Part shown: one piece after another, positions 23,446 to 34,300 of the stretch
Numbering within the stretch: position 1 is the stretch's first letter
Layout of the letters: each line of letters begins with the position of its first letter
Source: Psettodes erumei
Lineage: Eukaryota; Chordata; Actinopteri; Pleuronectiformes; Psettodidae
NCBI GenBank assembly: GCA_016785225.1
Contig: JAFBJZ010000625.1
Coordinates: forward strand, 1 to 64,000
Direction: 5' to 3'
Length of the DNA stretch: 64,000 nucleotides
The notes under the pieces: generated by a model
Told to the model about the DNA's origin: nothing
Databases searched by the model: none
Seen by the model: the letters and a program-made list of their open reading frames with translations, nothing else
Program-made: the position numbers and the translations under genes

Positions 23446-25615
23446 TGCTGGAGGAATGGGCCAAACGTGGACAGCAGGGTTTTGTTTTGTTTTTTGGGAG
23501 GGGAGGTTGGGGTTTTTTGCAGTTTTTGTATTCAGGCAGATTGGAGTTACAGTCAAGCAGACAGTATTCAGGCTGCCAGCCTTGAGGCTAGAGGAGTCTT
23601 TTCTGAAAAGGAGAGCAGTCACGCGTCATGATTTCCCACTTTCCCAAAGATCGTGCAGTGCCATCCTTAGACGCATCACTTCACCATCAAACACTGATGC
23701 TGACCCAACTCAACAAACTCTGCTGCAGAGATTGAAAAAAAAGTATTTCTTGCACATATGGCAGGTACTAATGTAGGTAATGTGGAAAAATATAACACGC
23801 ACTTTGATTGTTTTTGATTTTTTAAATGCAAAAATTGTTTGTGTGTTGAAAAATGTTAAGAATGTGGTTATTTGATGCACCTAAAAGAGGCACAATAAGT
23901 TTCATATATGTTTAATATGACATTTTAAAAGTACAAACGATAATGATCTAAGTGTTATAAAATTGAGGAACTTGTGGTTTCAAAATTTAATTGATCTTTG
24001 CTCCATTGTCATTAATTCATGTGCCAATTTTTGATTTTTGGGATTGAATATTCATCAAAATTTGTCATGTTTTCATGCTTGTTTTTAGAACAGATGCAGC
24101 CAACCCCAAATGGTATTGCTTTATCTTGTGTTTTACAATTATTTCAGCCAATGCATTTAGCAAGATTGTTCTGCTCTGAGCTTTCCATGAAGCTGTTCAA
24201 CAGCCACCATGTGCTACAACCCACATTATGTTAAAAGGGATAAGATTGACATTTTATTGCTCATTTGCCTTGCAACAAATTTATTATCTGCATAATATTC
24301 TCATATCGTGCTGGTTTCTCAGGCTTGGCTTCAGGAGTGGACAGCGTGGGCAGAATTATTATGGAACAGTTACTGTCACACAGAGATGGTGCCACTAATA
24401 TACAGGAGTGCCATCATGAAGATGCTGGTTCATGTCCTCTTTTTTTTATCAGTACGAGTTTATATCCCCATTATGTGACTAGTGTGTGTTTCCATCTCAA
24501 TAAGGAGATACAAATATAAAGTATTTTTAAAAGATATAGAAATGGTTGTTAAACAAATTCTTGCGACATTATAGGCATTACAACAGAAGTCCAACACAGT
24601 ATTTGGAAATTATGACCTTGTCCTGTAGGCTTTGTGTAAATGGACATGCACATTGCCCTATGAAAAGCACATCAACCTAATACAGAATCACCATCACCAA
24701 AGGTGTGCAGTTGTGATACCCGTTCTTTTTCTCTTTTTTTACAGTAATTGTGGCCTAAAAAGTTTTCTGCTGCATTCTCAGAATACTCTGCATGTTTCCA
24801 CAGAAATGTTTGATAAATATTGGAATTTGCATATACAAGAACCAAAGGGTGTGTGGGCCACTTTTGCGCATATGATTTCCTACCCAAAGCTTATTTTGTA
24901 AACTGTAACAGTTTAGATAAAATAAGTCATTTAAATATGCATTGTAGCAACAAATCTAAATTACTGTCAGACAGTATTAAAAAAGTCAACTTGTAAATCA
25001 CAAATGCACTAAAAAAAACAATTATTACTACAGTTATGTAAAAGGTGAAGGAATTATTAAGAGTAGTAGCAAACACATGGTGGGTACTGGAAATGCAAAG
25101 AAAGGGCACCTAAATTTATCTGCAAAGCTTGAATGGTTATGTCTGCAGCACAGACAGGCTTGAAGTCGACCACAGTCACCTGTGAAATGAGAATCTGTGG
25201 AGACTGGACAGGGCTGAATGCTTCAGTGAAGCTCCTCAGTAGAGCGTACTTACAGAGAATGTGAGAGGCCTGGCAGTGCTGAGGGGGGCGGACAAAACCA
25301 GGCTGTATGTACATCCACTGTTCTCTGAGAGCCCGTCAGCTCCATAACCACCAGGCCAGCTAAGCTTACATATCCACAGAATAAGCCTGTGTTATACCCA
25401 TCGCAGTATATCAATGAATATTTGTTGAGCTTTTCTTTGCAACATTTAAGTCGAGCCACATTGCAAGACAAAAATGTCAAGAAAATCTGTCAAATGTGTA
25501 ATTTAACAGGATCCTTTATGATGAATATTGACCTTACGGGATGCCCTTTTTATGTTTTGTATCATTGAACTTTTAATGGTAATATTTTTGCAATAAAATA
25601 TTGAAAATGGATGTC
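23446..25615 (+). other. gpc6: Probable gpc6 3'UTR
   Basis: No coding sequence recognised between the gpc6 stop and the first AATAAA on this strand (25592-25597). This AT-rich stretch is best read as a roughly 2.1-kb 3'UTR. The small open frames in it show no protein-like features. The end is inferred from the signal, not observed. Confidence 0.5.
25592..25597 (+). terminator. gpc6: Candidate gpc6 poly(A) signal AATAAA
   Basis: First canonical AATAAA on the + strand after the gpc6 stop, within GCAATAAAATATTG. Cleavage would be expected around 25610-25620. Confidence 0.5.
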
Positions 25616-26015
25616 TGGTCAGGCAAATTATCTGAAAAGTAGAATCAGCAGAGAGCGCTACGAGTCAGCTTTTTTTTTTAACAGTGCATTGCTGTATGAA
25701 GTCATATCCTAATTGGGTAAAGTCTGTTTGGAGTTTGAATATGATTTCAAACTATGAAGGGAAGAAAAACTAGGAGAACAAATATGCCTTACTGTTTTTG
25801 CAGTGCAATTAACACAATTGCATTTGTGTTTTGTTACTGTTCTTGAGAATAAATATTTATTAAAAAAACATTCCAATAGATTTGTATTTGTGGCAAGTAT
25901 TAAAAAAGCAAAGTAATGTGTTGAAGGCACATATTATGGAAAGAAAGTGCTTGAAATGAGGTTGCATTTTGCTAAGATGGCTAAAAGATTGTACTTAAAG
26001 CAGTTAAAGTATACA
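25616..26015. other. Spacer between the convergent gpc6 and dct 3' ends
   Basis: AT-rich, no coding signal. Holds the palindromic AATAAA at 25848-25861. Confidence 0.5.
25848..25861. terminator. Palindromic bidirectional poly(A) signal AATAAATATTTATT
   Basis: A perfect 14-bp palindrome giving AATAAA on both strands, in the roughly 400-bp gap between the convergent 3' ends of gpc6 and dct. It could be a back-up polyadenylation signal for either gene. Presence of the motif is direct; use is inference. Confidence 0.4.
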
Positions 26016-26021
26016 TTTATT
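26016..26021 (-). terminator. dct: Candidate dct poly(A) signal
   Basis: TTTATT on +, so AATAAA on -. It is the first canonical signal after the dct stop, about 240 nt downstream, implying a short 3'UTR. Confidence 0.5.
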
Positions 26022-26259
26022 TTGATTGGGTTCACTTGAAACATGTAGTCGAGTGCTGTTTTTCAGCAGATGGTCTGACTGACATCATTGTTCTTGTATG
26101 ATATTAGTATTTATATCTAAAAATTTGAATTGTCATTCATTTACAAGATTAGTATTTTCCTCTTGCTTCGGAGTTTGGGCTTACAGATAATTGTAGATTG
26201 GCTCCTTCTCCTAGGTATTAATGGGTCCTGAAGTGCGTTTTTTCAACAACAGGATAAAT
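26022..26259 (-). other. dct: Probable dct 3'UTR
   Basis: Sequence between the dct stop (26260-26262) and the first minus-strand AATAAA. No coding features are seen. Confidence 0.5.
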
Positions 26260-26435
26260 CTAGGCTTCCTCTGTGTACTTTCTATTTGTGAAGTCTGCTT
26301 TTATCAGAGGTTCAAAGCCAGTGTTTCTTCGTTGACGCAGGTAGAGCACAAAGATAAGGAGAAGCACCAGGAGACCGATGAAGACCCCCCCCAGAGTGGA
26401 GCCCAGCACAAACACGGCCGGCCCTCCATCGGCTT
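26260..26435 (-). CDS. dct: dct exon 8: transmembrane anchor and cytosolic tail
   Basis: The acceptor TTTCAG is followed by a Gly-rich hydrophobic helix (VFVLGSTLGGVFIGLLVLLL), a basic stop-transfer (RQRR) and a tail with FEPLI and the family-typical KYTEEA end before TAG. The PLI segment corresponds to the PLM sorting region of mammalian DCT. Confidence 0.95.
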
Positions 26436-29400
26436 CTGAAAGATGGAGTACAGGTTGAGATATACAGTACATGGGAACCTTTTTTCTGCAGAGACAGAAT
26501 AACGGATAAAAAAATGTTTTCTCTCATAAAACAAAGAGAGATTTGATGGGTATGTGAACCAACATCTATGAAACAACATTTCTCAGCTATGAAGTGATAA
26601 CTTCTGACTTCTCTTTCTAGACCATATTGTGGTTTAGCCACATAAAAGTCCAAATTACCAAAAACAACAAAGTGCCCAACAATAGAGGATGGTGCCATTA
26701 GCAAGCATGTACTCTGATGCTAATAAACAAAAAGGCAATAGCAGGATTAGTATTTTGTAGTTTTCTGAAATGCATTGACAAGACTTGAGTTTTTGCTCTA
26801 ACTGGTCTATTATCTATATTGGAAAACTATTGAAAACTGGAACAATTAATTTGTCACAGCAGTCTTGTACCCAAGACTTGAGTAGAAAGACAGAGATGAA
26901 TTTATGACCTTGTAGTTCTAATATGAGCTCAGATAGAATTTTTTTTAAAAATGGAGTACAGTTTGATATTTGGGGGAAAGGGCTTAATTTGCCTTCTTGT
27001 CAAATTTAAATGAGAAGATGCATTACCAGTCTAATGGTACAGTAAACCTGTGACAGTGCACCTGTCTGCACCCCCATAAAAATCACTACCAATGGTTTTT
27101 ACTCTTAGGCTTTTGTGCAGATTACACAAAGGAGATAAAACATGTCCATTAGTGACCTTTAGAGATGCTATATGGATTTTGTTCCCTTAGAATGGAGCCA
27201 GGCCAGCTGTTTTTCCCTGTTTTGCCAAGCTAAGTGGCTGCTTGCTGTGACTTCATATTTACCACACAAATATATAAGAGGAACCTTCTCATCTAACTCT
27301 CGACAAGAGAGTAAGATGAATTTCAAACACTGACTCACCATCTAGGGCAATGGCGTAGGAATACCCCAGCTGATCAGATGTGATGTAGATCTCCTCATTA
27401 GTGATTGGAGGGAAAAAGGGAACCATGTTGTAGTCCCTGTTGTGACCAATGGGGGCCATCTCATCTGGGAAAGTGGCATTGGATGGAACGAACCTCCTCA
27501 TCCACTCATCAAAAATGGCGTCAGTGAAAGCGTGGAGCACCTGCGAGGTAAACAGGGATATTTATTAACAACCAACTCTAATGTGTCATTTCACTGCAAA
27601 CCATTAAATAAGATTCTGACCAGGAAGATGGGGTCATTGGCTGCAGAGTGGGACAACGAGCTGGTCCCGTTGAGCAAGGAGTGGACGAGGTTGTGCAGGT
27701 TGCTGACTGATTCATCAATTTGTCCGTCTGGTTTTTCGTACCCTTCCAGAGCATTTCTGTGAGTTACAAAGAACAAATTTAGTGAAACGATAGTTAACAA
27801 ATCCACAGTTGCAGTGTATAAGCAGGTGCAGATTTAAAATTATTGATGTTGATCAACAGTAGAAATATACCTGAAACTAAAGGAGGAGTTGGTGAAATAG
27901 GGAGGACTGTCAAAGTCCCTGATACCAAGACAGCTTCTCACATCATTCATGGTCGGCAGAGACATGTTACCCTGCATCATGATCCCTCTCTGAATGAAAC
28001 CCTCGTTGGTGCCATTACAAAGAGTCACCAGGCGATTGTAGTCATCCAAACTGAAAACAATTGAAATGTTAGAATGATTCACTGATTTGAACCAATGAAA
28101 ACAGATACAATTTTTTGCCCCATATTGTTTATTTCATAATAAATATGTTTATTGTCATTAACATTTTGTGCTAACCTGTTGCACACCACCCCCCATCTGG
28201 AGAACCTGGACTGGTTACTGATGAGAGAGGGGTTGTCTGGGTTTTGAGCCCCAAGCAGAGAGTCAGTGCACACGTCACACTCACTCTGCCCTGTGGCAAA
28301 GTTCCAGTAAGGGATTGCAAAGTTGTCATTTCCAGTCAGTCTCTGCAGGGAACAGACACGTTACTGATGTTAGTTTACACTCGTATCAGACAATATGCTA
28401 TGCTTATTTTGGTAAGGAACATAGGTATTTTGCACATTTGTTCAAGTGTCTTGAAAGGGCATTGAAGGCATTGTATAATGATGTATGTATTTAAGAATGT
28501 AATCATCAAAATGCTATCAATCAATAAACCAATTATAATTGCTAAAGATATTTGTACAATAAAATAACAGCAAAATAACATAATACATTAAAATATATCA
28601 TTTTAATGACATGTTTTTCTCAGAAGATCACACATACCTGTAGCTCTCTCTCCAAGCTCAGAAGGTGATACCTGTGCCAGGTAATGAATGCAGGACCTTT
28701 GTGTGAGAAATCAATGGCTTTGAACGGGCGACCTGGACCTGTATGGGAATCAATTGTTTGATGAGCTCCCCTATAGCATTATAAGTAATGTGCACAACAC
28801 ACACAATACGGCATGTAAAAGAACCATTAATTACTAAAAATTAAATCACAATCTCTATGTTGTTTTGTTTGTTTTTAATCCCTTACACTGGACAACAACT
28901 ATCACAAGAACAATTTGGGATTTTACAGTTAACACATTCCTATTTTATATTCCAAAAAATCTGTTATTATCATATTCCCATTAAAAGGAATTAACTATAA
29001 TTACATAGAACAGAATTAGTTTATATGATTTTATGTCAAGAAATATAACCATGTTCATTTACCAAGAAGGGTGTCCCGTACAGAGTAGTAATGTTGCCAC
29101 ACAAAAAAGTCATAGATGGAGATGTTGGTGACCTGCGGCTCAGTCCCATTTGGACCCAGGAGTCCCAGCCAGTGCTGGGTGGCAATAACATAATCTGGGT
29201 GGATGGTGGTCTTAGCCAGCTCCAGAGCATTCAGGAATTCCTGGACCTCCTCAGGGGTCAGGGAATGGATGTCTTTCCGCACCACAGGAGCTTTCCTCTG
29301 GTCACAGTTTGGACCAGTCCAGCCAAATTTACACTGGCCACAGTCATAGCCTGCAAAGTTACCTGCAACACAGAAGGCAAATTAAAAATTGAATCATAGG

Positions 29401-29773
29401 AAATTTCATGCTGATGATCTAGTTTAATCCACCAATCCCTCAGCTGCTCACTGATTTATCATCTTAACAGCACTGTACAGAACTCACCAGTACATCTGCA
29501 AGTCTGATTGAAGAACTTGGTTGGCCACCTCTCTCTGTCATCAACATTTCGCAGTCTGTACGGTCCTCCCCAGGGTTTGGTGTCAACTCGTACTGCAGAG
29601 CAGCTTCCTCTCCCCGACAAAGAGCCACACACATTGGCAGGGTCTGACCCGAGAGCGGGGCAGCACTGCTTGGACTGGATCCCCTCCACTGTGCAGCACA
29701 CTCGGGGAAACTGAGCCTCCGCAGGCTCAGGCCAAAGGAGCAAACAAAGAAGACCAAGACCCAAGGCTTTCAT
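26260..29773 (-). CDS. dct: Dopachrome tautomerase (TYRP2), complete 8-exon coding region
   Basis: Coding segments in order 29488-29773, 29063-29362, 28638-28738, 28176-28342, 27871-28050, 27621-27756, 27339-27540 and 26260-26435 total 1548 nt, 515 aa plus stop (human about 519). Dct isomerises L-dopachrome to DHICA in melanosomes during eumelanin synthesis; family enzymes bind two Zn ions. Seen: signal peptide 1-20, Cys-rich EGF-like N-terminus, first metal site His186, His208 and His217 (HYYSVRD, FSHKGPAFITWHRYH), second site His366, His370 and His393 (HNLVHSLL, VLHAFTDAIFDEW), several NxS/T glycosylation sequons, one transmembrane helix about 462-488 and a short tail ending KYTEEA. All introns are GT-AG, 80-903 bp. 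The His triads and the tail identify Dct over Tyr and Tyrp1. It is convergent with gpc6. No frameshift or lost key residue is seen. Confidence 0.97.
26436..27338 (-). other. dct: dct intron 7 (903 bp)
   Basis: The only dct intron longer than about 330 bp. No repeat, exon or strong motif is recognised in it. Confidence 0.7.
27339..27540 (-). CDS. dct: dct exon 7
   Basis: A 202-nt exon beginning VLHAFTDAIFDEWMRRF, which carries the last metal ligand His393, followed by APIGHNRDYNMVPFFPPITN and TSDQLGYSYAI. Acceptor CTCGCAG, donor GTGAGT, phase 1. Confidence 0.96.
27621..27756 (-). CDS. dct: dct exon 6
   Basis: A 136-nt exon encoding NALEGYEKPDGQ, LHNLVHSLLNGTSS and HSAANDPIFL. It holds His366 and His370 of the second metal site. 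The donor is GTCAGA, weaker than average but GT, and the next intron is only 80 bp. Confidence 0.96.
27871..28050 (-). CDS. dct: dct exon 5
   Basis: A 180-nt exon beginning LDDYNRLVTLCNGT and ending PPYFTNSSFSF. The acceptor is TTTTCAG and the donor GTATAT, with phase 2 at the end. It carries sequons NGT, NMS and NSS. Confidence 0.96.
28176..28342 (-). CDS. dct: dct exon 4
   Basis: A 167-nt exon encoding RLTGNDNFAIPYWNFATG, CDVCTDSLLGA, PDNPSLISNQSRFSRW and VVCN. Donor GTTAGC, phase 2. Matches the central tyrosinase-family domain of DCT. Confidence 0.96.
28638..28738 (-). CDS. dct: dct exon 3
   Basis: A 101-nt exon encoding GRPFKAIDFSHKGPAFITWH and RYHLLSLERELQ. It carries metal ligands His208 and His217. 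Acceptor CATACAG, donor GTATGT, ending in phase 0. Confidence 0.96.
29063..29362 (-). CDS. dct: dct exon 2
   Basis: A 300-nt exon (acceptor TTGCAG, donor GTAAAT) encoding NFAGYDCGQCKFGWTGPNC, HSLTPEEVQEFL, HPDYVIATQHWLGLLGPNGT and YDFFVWQHYYSVRDTLL. The last contains the first metal-site histidine, His186. NGT and NIS sequons lie at Asn167 and Asn175. Confidence 0.96.
29488..29773 (-). CDS. dct: dct exon 1: signal peptide and Cys-rich N-terminus
   Basis: ATG at 29773-29771 opens a hydrophobic leader (LGLGLLCLLLW) with predicted cleavage after AEA (residue 20), giving mature QFPRVC as in mammalian DCT. The Cys-rich motifs QCCPALG, ANVCGS and GRGSC follow. Donor GTGAGT leaves phase 1 after KFFNQTCRCT. 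Confidence 0.95.
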
Positions 29774-30300
29774 CCTTTTTCACCTGTTTGTCTCCTCCAG
29801 CTGGTGGTGTTGACAAATGAGTTTGCAGATCAACCTTCAGCAGTTTTACAGTGAATTAGTTTTCCCCAGAAGAGCGTAGAATCTCACTCTGCCACGGTCC
29901 CCGGTTGTGTATCTTCAAATTAGATTCAGTGATAGTTTTAACATCAGTGGAAACTCAGACCCACATCATGTTGTGTTCCAGTTGGTTACATGCACATTAA
30001 GGAAGTCTGTAATTTCTCTACTTGCTTTTGTAGAGCTGAGGAGGATTAAGCCTTTGGTCTTGTGATTATCACCTGACAGTAGAGCTATGAGCTGGTCTCT
30101 GGTCTGGACGCATGCCTGCACTGCCTGAAGGGACTTTAAAGTGTTGTATTGGTACTTTGTTCTAAAGGACTAAATTGTGCTTTCTTTATTACTTAGATTA
30201 AATCAGAAGCTTCCCAAACCTCTGGTGCCATGAATCAAAAATTTCACCCCGCATCTCAGCTGACACCCTTAGCTTCACATGTCAGGTGAGAAAAGAACAT
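29774..30300 (-). promoter_or_regulatory. dct: dct 5'UTR and proximal promoter region
   Basis: Immediately upstream of the dct ATG. No convincing TATA box is seen. It contains a CACCTG E-box near 30072 and, at 30275-30281, TCACATG (CATGTGA on the gene strand), matching the core recognised by MITF, the established activator of DCT. The transcription start is not visible. Confidence 0.4.
30275..30281 (-). promoter_or_regulatory. Candidate MITF E-box (M-box-like) upstream of dct
   Basis: TCACATG/CATGTGA, about 500 bp upstream of the dct start codon. A 7-bp match is weak alone; gene identity makes it plausible. Confidence 0.3.
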
Positions 30301-30439
30301 CTGTAGGAATTGATGTCCTAGTTTTAAAGATCATGGTCTTCACATACTATCAATACCTGGTATATATCTCAATGAAATTCACAAAAATAAACATTTAATA
30401 CCCACATATATCAAGACTCCAATGATTAATTTCGAGTAA
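30301..30439. other. dct upstream intergenic sequence
   Basis: AT-rich; nothing recognised. Confidence 0.5.
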
Positions 30440-30718
30440 CTATTTGAAAGATACTCCTGGAGTGGAAAAATACTGGTCAAAGTCCTAGATTCAGATTTTC
30501 ATTAAAGTAAAAGTACAAAAGTATAGTATCAAAAATAAAACTAGTAAAGTAACTAGTAACTTAAATTATCAAATGGAGAAAAAAATGCTAATTAAGTTTA
30601 TGTGTGGAATGTAGTGATCAAGTAGCAGAAATGGAAATAATCAGCTAAAGTAAAATTGCCTAAGAATTAAACTCAAGTAAAGCCCTTGTAAATGTACATA
30701 GTAAGTTTCCATCACTGC
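30440..30718 (+). mobile_element. Degenerate teleost MITE, right-end fragment
   Basis: The right end reads ACTCAAGTAAAG ... GTAAATGTACATAGTAAGTT then TCCATCACTG, and internal AAAGTAACTAGTAACTTAAA and GTGTGGAATGTAGTGA match, from memory, the abundant fish MITE whose terminal repeat reads like CAGTGGTGGAAAGTAACTAA. The left terminal repeat is not clear, so the copy is truncated or decayed. Confidence 0.7.
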
Positions 30719-32654
30719 TCATTGGTAATTGTTCCACACTGTAGCGCAACTTTTAAAACCCAGTCTGCAATACTATGTGTGTCATGGTGGCAGACCATAA
30801 TGAAAGTTTCCATTATTTTAAGCAGGCATGGTTTTCACTTGGCTTCAGAAACACTTCGCAGAAATATAACGCAGTTTGCAGCAAGACTAAATACAGTGAT
30901 GTGGTCCTGTGAGAACAGAGAACTTTAGTTCCCCTGAACTTGTGATGATGTGTGCATCACACAAACGCCCCAGAGGTGGAAGAATCATCCACATTTTATG
31001 ACTGCTCGAAAAATGAATCTAACTGCATCACATACACAGTGGCTGATGTTGAGTTTGCGCAACTGAATTTCATGTGACCAGTGGTCTCATTCATCACCAG
31101 CAGCAATACAGGTTTGAAACTGGATTTAGGGAGGTGGACATGTGGAACACACATTATTTTCATGGATGACCTCTGCAGCATCATTATCTGTTTGCAGTTT
31201 GTATTTTCCTTAGCAGTGTAACACGACAAAATGCAGTTCTTTTTAAACAATAAAATGGAGCTTGACTTGACGTAGTCATGCAGACTGGATAGAAATCTGT
31301 TAGTTAATGGCTAAACTCATCACGTCTTTCTAATTTCTACGTTGTTTTAAACACTTAAACCATGTAGTTAAATCAAAAAGTTCACATTAGAGAATCCACA
31401 AGGTTTGCTCTTTTGACTAAAAACATCATTTGCTTTTTTGTTTTTCTCAGAAGTCATTACAGATGCTGACCTTATAATGTAGATATGACTTCATTCTCAG
31501 TGCCCTTTTGAAAGAAAAACTATTCAGCCAGATTTAGCCTTTTGGGGGGGTTTTAAGAAGCCTTTGCCTGCCTATCAGAGATGCTTTGAATAATGCTATG
31601 CCTAGATATCTCTCTTTGACCCACACTCCTGATGCATTCCAGCAGTGGCCTGGCATGTGACTGCTGACCGTTTAGCACATGTTCAGCGTCAAAGAGTCAT
31701 TACACCCAACCCACCCCCCACCCCGAGCACACACACGTACACAACACAGAAAAGATTATAGTGTAGAGTACAGAGTAAAGTGTTTTCCAAGTGTTATTGC
31801 TATGCTCTTATAGCTAAAGCTACACATTTACTGGTGCAGGAAGATTACGATAAAGGTTTTTGAAGCATTCACATGACTAAATCTAAACTTCAGTACGATA
31901 TATGTTGTTTAAGATATTGAACATAAAAAACCTTACACAATATTGTCTATAAAGCCCAAACTCTAAATGTCATATTAAATATCAGTTCAAGTCCAAAATG
32001 CCAAGATCAACAAATCCCTAATGATGGATTCATTTTTAAAAAAAATTTATTTCTGTAAAAGTGACAGATTCAAAATCAGTATCTAAAATTCAAGGCATCT
32101 TTAAGGAGGTAAGTATTGGTGCAACATAAGTCTGGACATAGGGAGCAGACATAAACACGGCCTTATGAGAAAACTCATGTGTGACCACTGAGTCCTTTAC
32201 ACAAAAGGCCCTGTGAGGTTCACCGCACTCAACGGGATTAGTGAGCAGAATTCCTGGAAGTCAAATAGGAATGTCTCTACAGAGGTTATTTCTCATATAC
32301 TTTATTAAATAAGGCCACAAGCATGTAAGTGAGAGAAAAAAAATGGATGTACATACTAATTTCACTGTTGTTCATCACGGTCACGGCTCGTCATGTGAGG
32401 GAAAATTTGATGTTTTGCTTTCAAAAAGTGCAATCCATTTCAAAGCAGCTCAAACTTCAATCAAATCAAAGACAAGATAAAATCAAATCCGACCAAGTTA
32501 AAAACAAACCTACTTCAAGAGGGATTTTAGAGGGAGGAAAACATGTTTAAGCAAATGTGCAAAGAACACCTGCAACATGAACTCACACATGCAGTACATG
32601 CACTTGGCCTTTCAGCTCCTTAAATTTAAAGAGTTTCATACCTATTATAGTGAT

Positions 32655-32668
32655 ATATATATATATAT
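32655..32668. repeat. (TA)n followed by a T-run
   Basis: Short TA dinucleotide stretch then a T homopolymer. Confidence 0.7.
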
Positions 32669-34194
32669 TTTTTTTTAATCTTGTGTATTCTTGTGTATGT
32701 GTTTAAAGATATTAAAAGGCAGAACTGTAAGTACAGTATTCAAGTCTAGACTGTAACCATTACAAAATCCGCCACCTGGATTTGATTTTTAACGGGAAAT
32801 TGTTTAGTATTTCATTTTAATTCAAATATTTTGACAGTTCAGACACTTTTTATTGCAGTTTTGCTTTGTTATGATGGTAATAATACAAATTCTCAATGCA
32901 TAGAACTGAACCAGCCATCAGACTGGCCCAGATTTAAACCTCACTGTGATACTAAAAAGCCAATGCTCAAGCTTTGGTGTATTGCTGAATTCTCTCAACA
33001 AAACTATTATTATCTTTCAGATATTTTGATTCAGTTATTCAAACTACCTGCTGGAAATGCCCTCTAAAACGGACTACTTCAAAATGTGCAAATAAATTAT
33101 TATTATATTATATTATAGCCATTATTCCTGCTGAAACACAGGATGGTGCCAGAGAGCCATGGAGAAATAAGCAAGTACATATAATGGCATGCAAGCCAAG
33201 AGAGTGAAAAATATGTTTAATAAAAATGATGGTGGGTCTTGCTAATTAAAAAAAAACTTCATACTTTATTTGGAAACTTGTGATCCATGTCATAAAATCG
33301 TACTGTCAGAGCAATATTATTGTCAATATATTTCTCCTGTATAAAAGACAATTCTGAGGAGACACAATGGAAATATATTTCTAAAACCAAACAAAAGGAG
33401 AAGTGGCACAAATGAATTTTGATTTGCATATCACTTAGTAGTTACAAAGCTTATTGCATCTATTCACTATTATTTCTTCTCATATGGAGCCCCCCTTCTC
33501 AGGTCCAACATAATAGTCCCTAATGCATCTTTGAAGTAGGACAAATGAAACCATTCTGTAGACAGTCTTTCAACACAGATGGAGGAGAAATTATCTACTT
33601 TGTTACCAAGTGGATGGAGAAATGCATCAGTTTTTTTTCACAGCTTTGTGAATATTGCACTTAATACCTTACCCACTCTACATACATTTACAGGAATATG
33701 TGCTGGCGAAATAATAGAAGGCCTTTTAAAATTTTATTTCTTACCACTTCAGTTACATTTACAGCGAGCAGAGCTTAGTTTCATGGAAACCTGTGAAAAG
33801 CAGCCAATTTAAATGGTTTTGCTTGTTTGTATTTTGTATTTTATTAATGACATGTAATGTTAGGAGCCACTCAACAAACCCCTGCAGGGCTTTTGGGCTT
33901 TTTCTTCTCCGTATTCATAATAGTCTTTTAAATCAGCCCATACCAAAAGGGTTTAGGGTTAAATTATTTTTTTAATCATCTGTTAATGCACATATACTTC
34001 AACACCAAAGGTGAATGAACAGCAGGTCATTTGAACCTCACTGCAGTGTGGTCATTTCTTGCACGGTTCCTCCTCAAATACAAATAGAATTTTATAAACC
34101 AATAAGATAAGATTATATTGAAATGATGTCTGAAGTTCATTATAAGCTATAAACTATAGCAGAGGTCCTATGTGGTTACCTGAAGATTACAGTA

Positions 34195-34300
34195 CATGTC
34201 TCATACCTCCAATGACAGCAGACTAGTTAATTAGGAAATGCTTGTAATTAACCTAATATCTTTAAATGTATTTTAAATAAACCCTGGCATGTCTAGTTCC
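34195..34300. promoter_or_regulatory. Homeodomain-site-dense block
   Basis: AGTTAATTAGG and TGTAATTAACC sit 15 bp apart inside repeat-free sequence, suggesting paired homeodomain sites in an enhancer. Conservation not tested. Confidence 0.25.

Noticed and set aside
23228..23776. 182-codon open frame over the gpc6 last exon
   Set aside because: It is an alternate frame of the true terminal exon, running into the 3'UTR.
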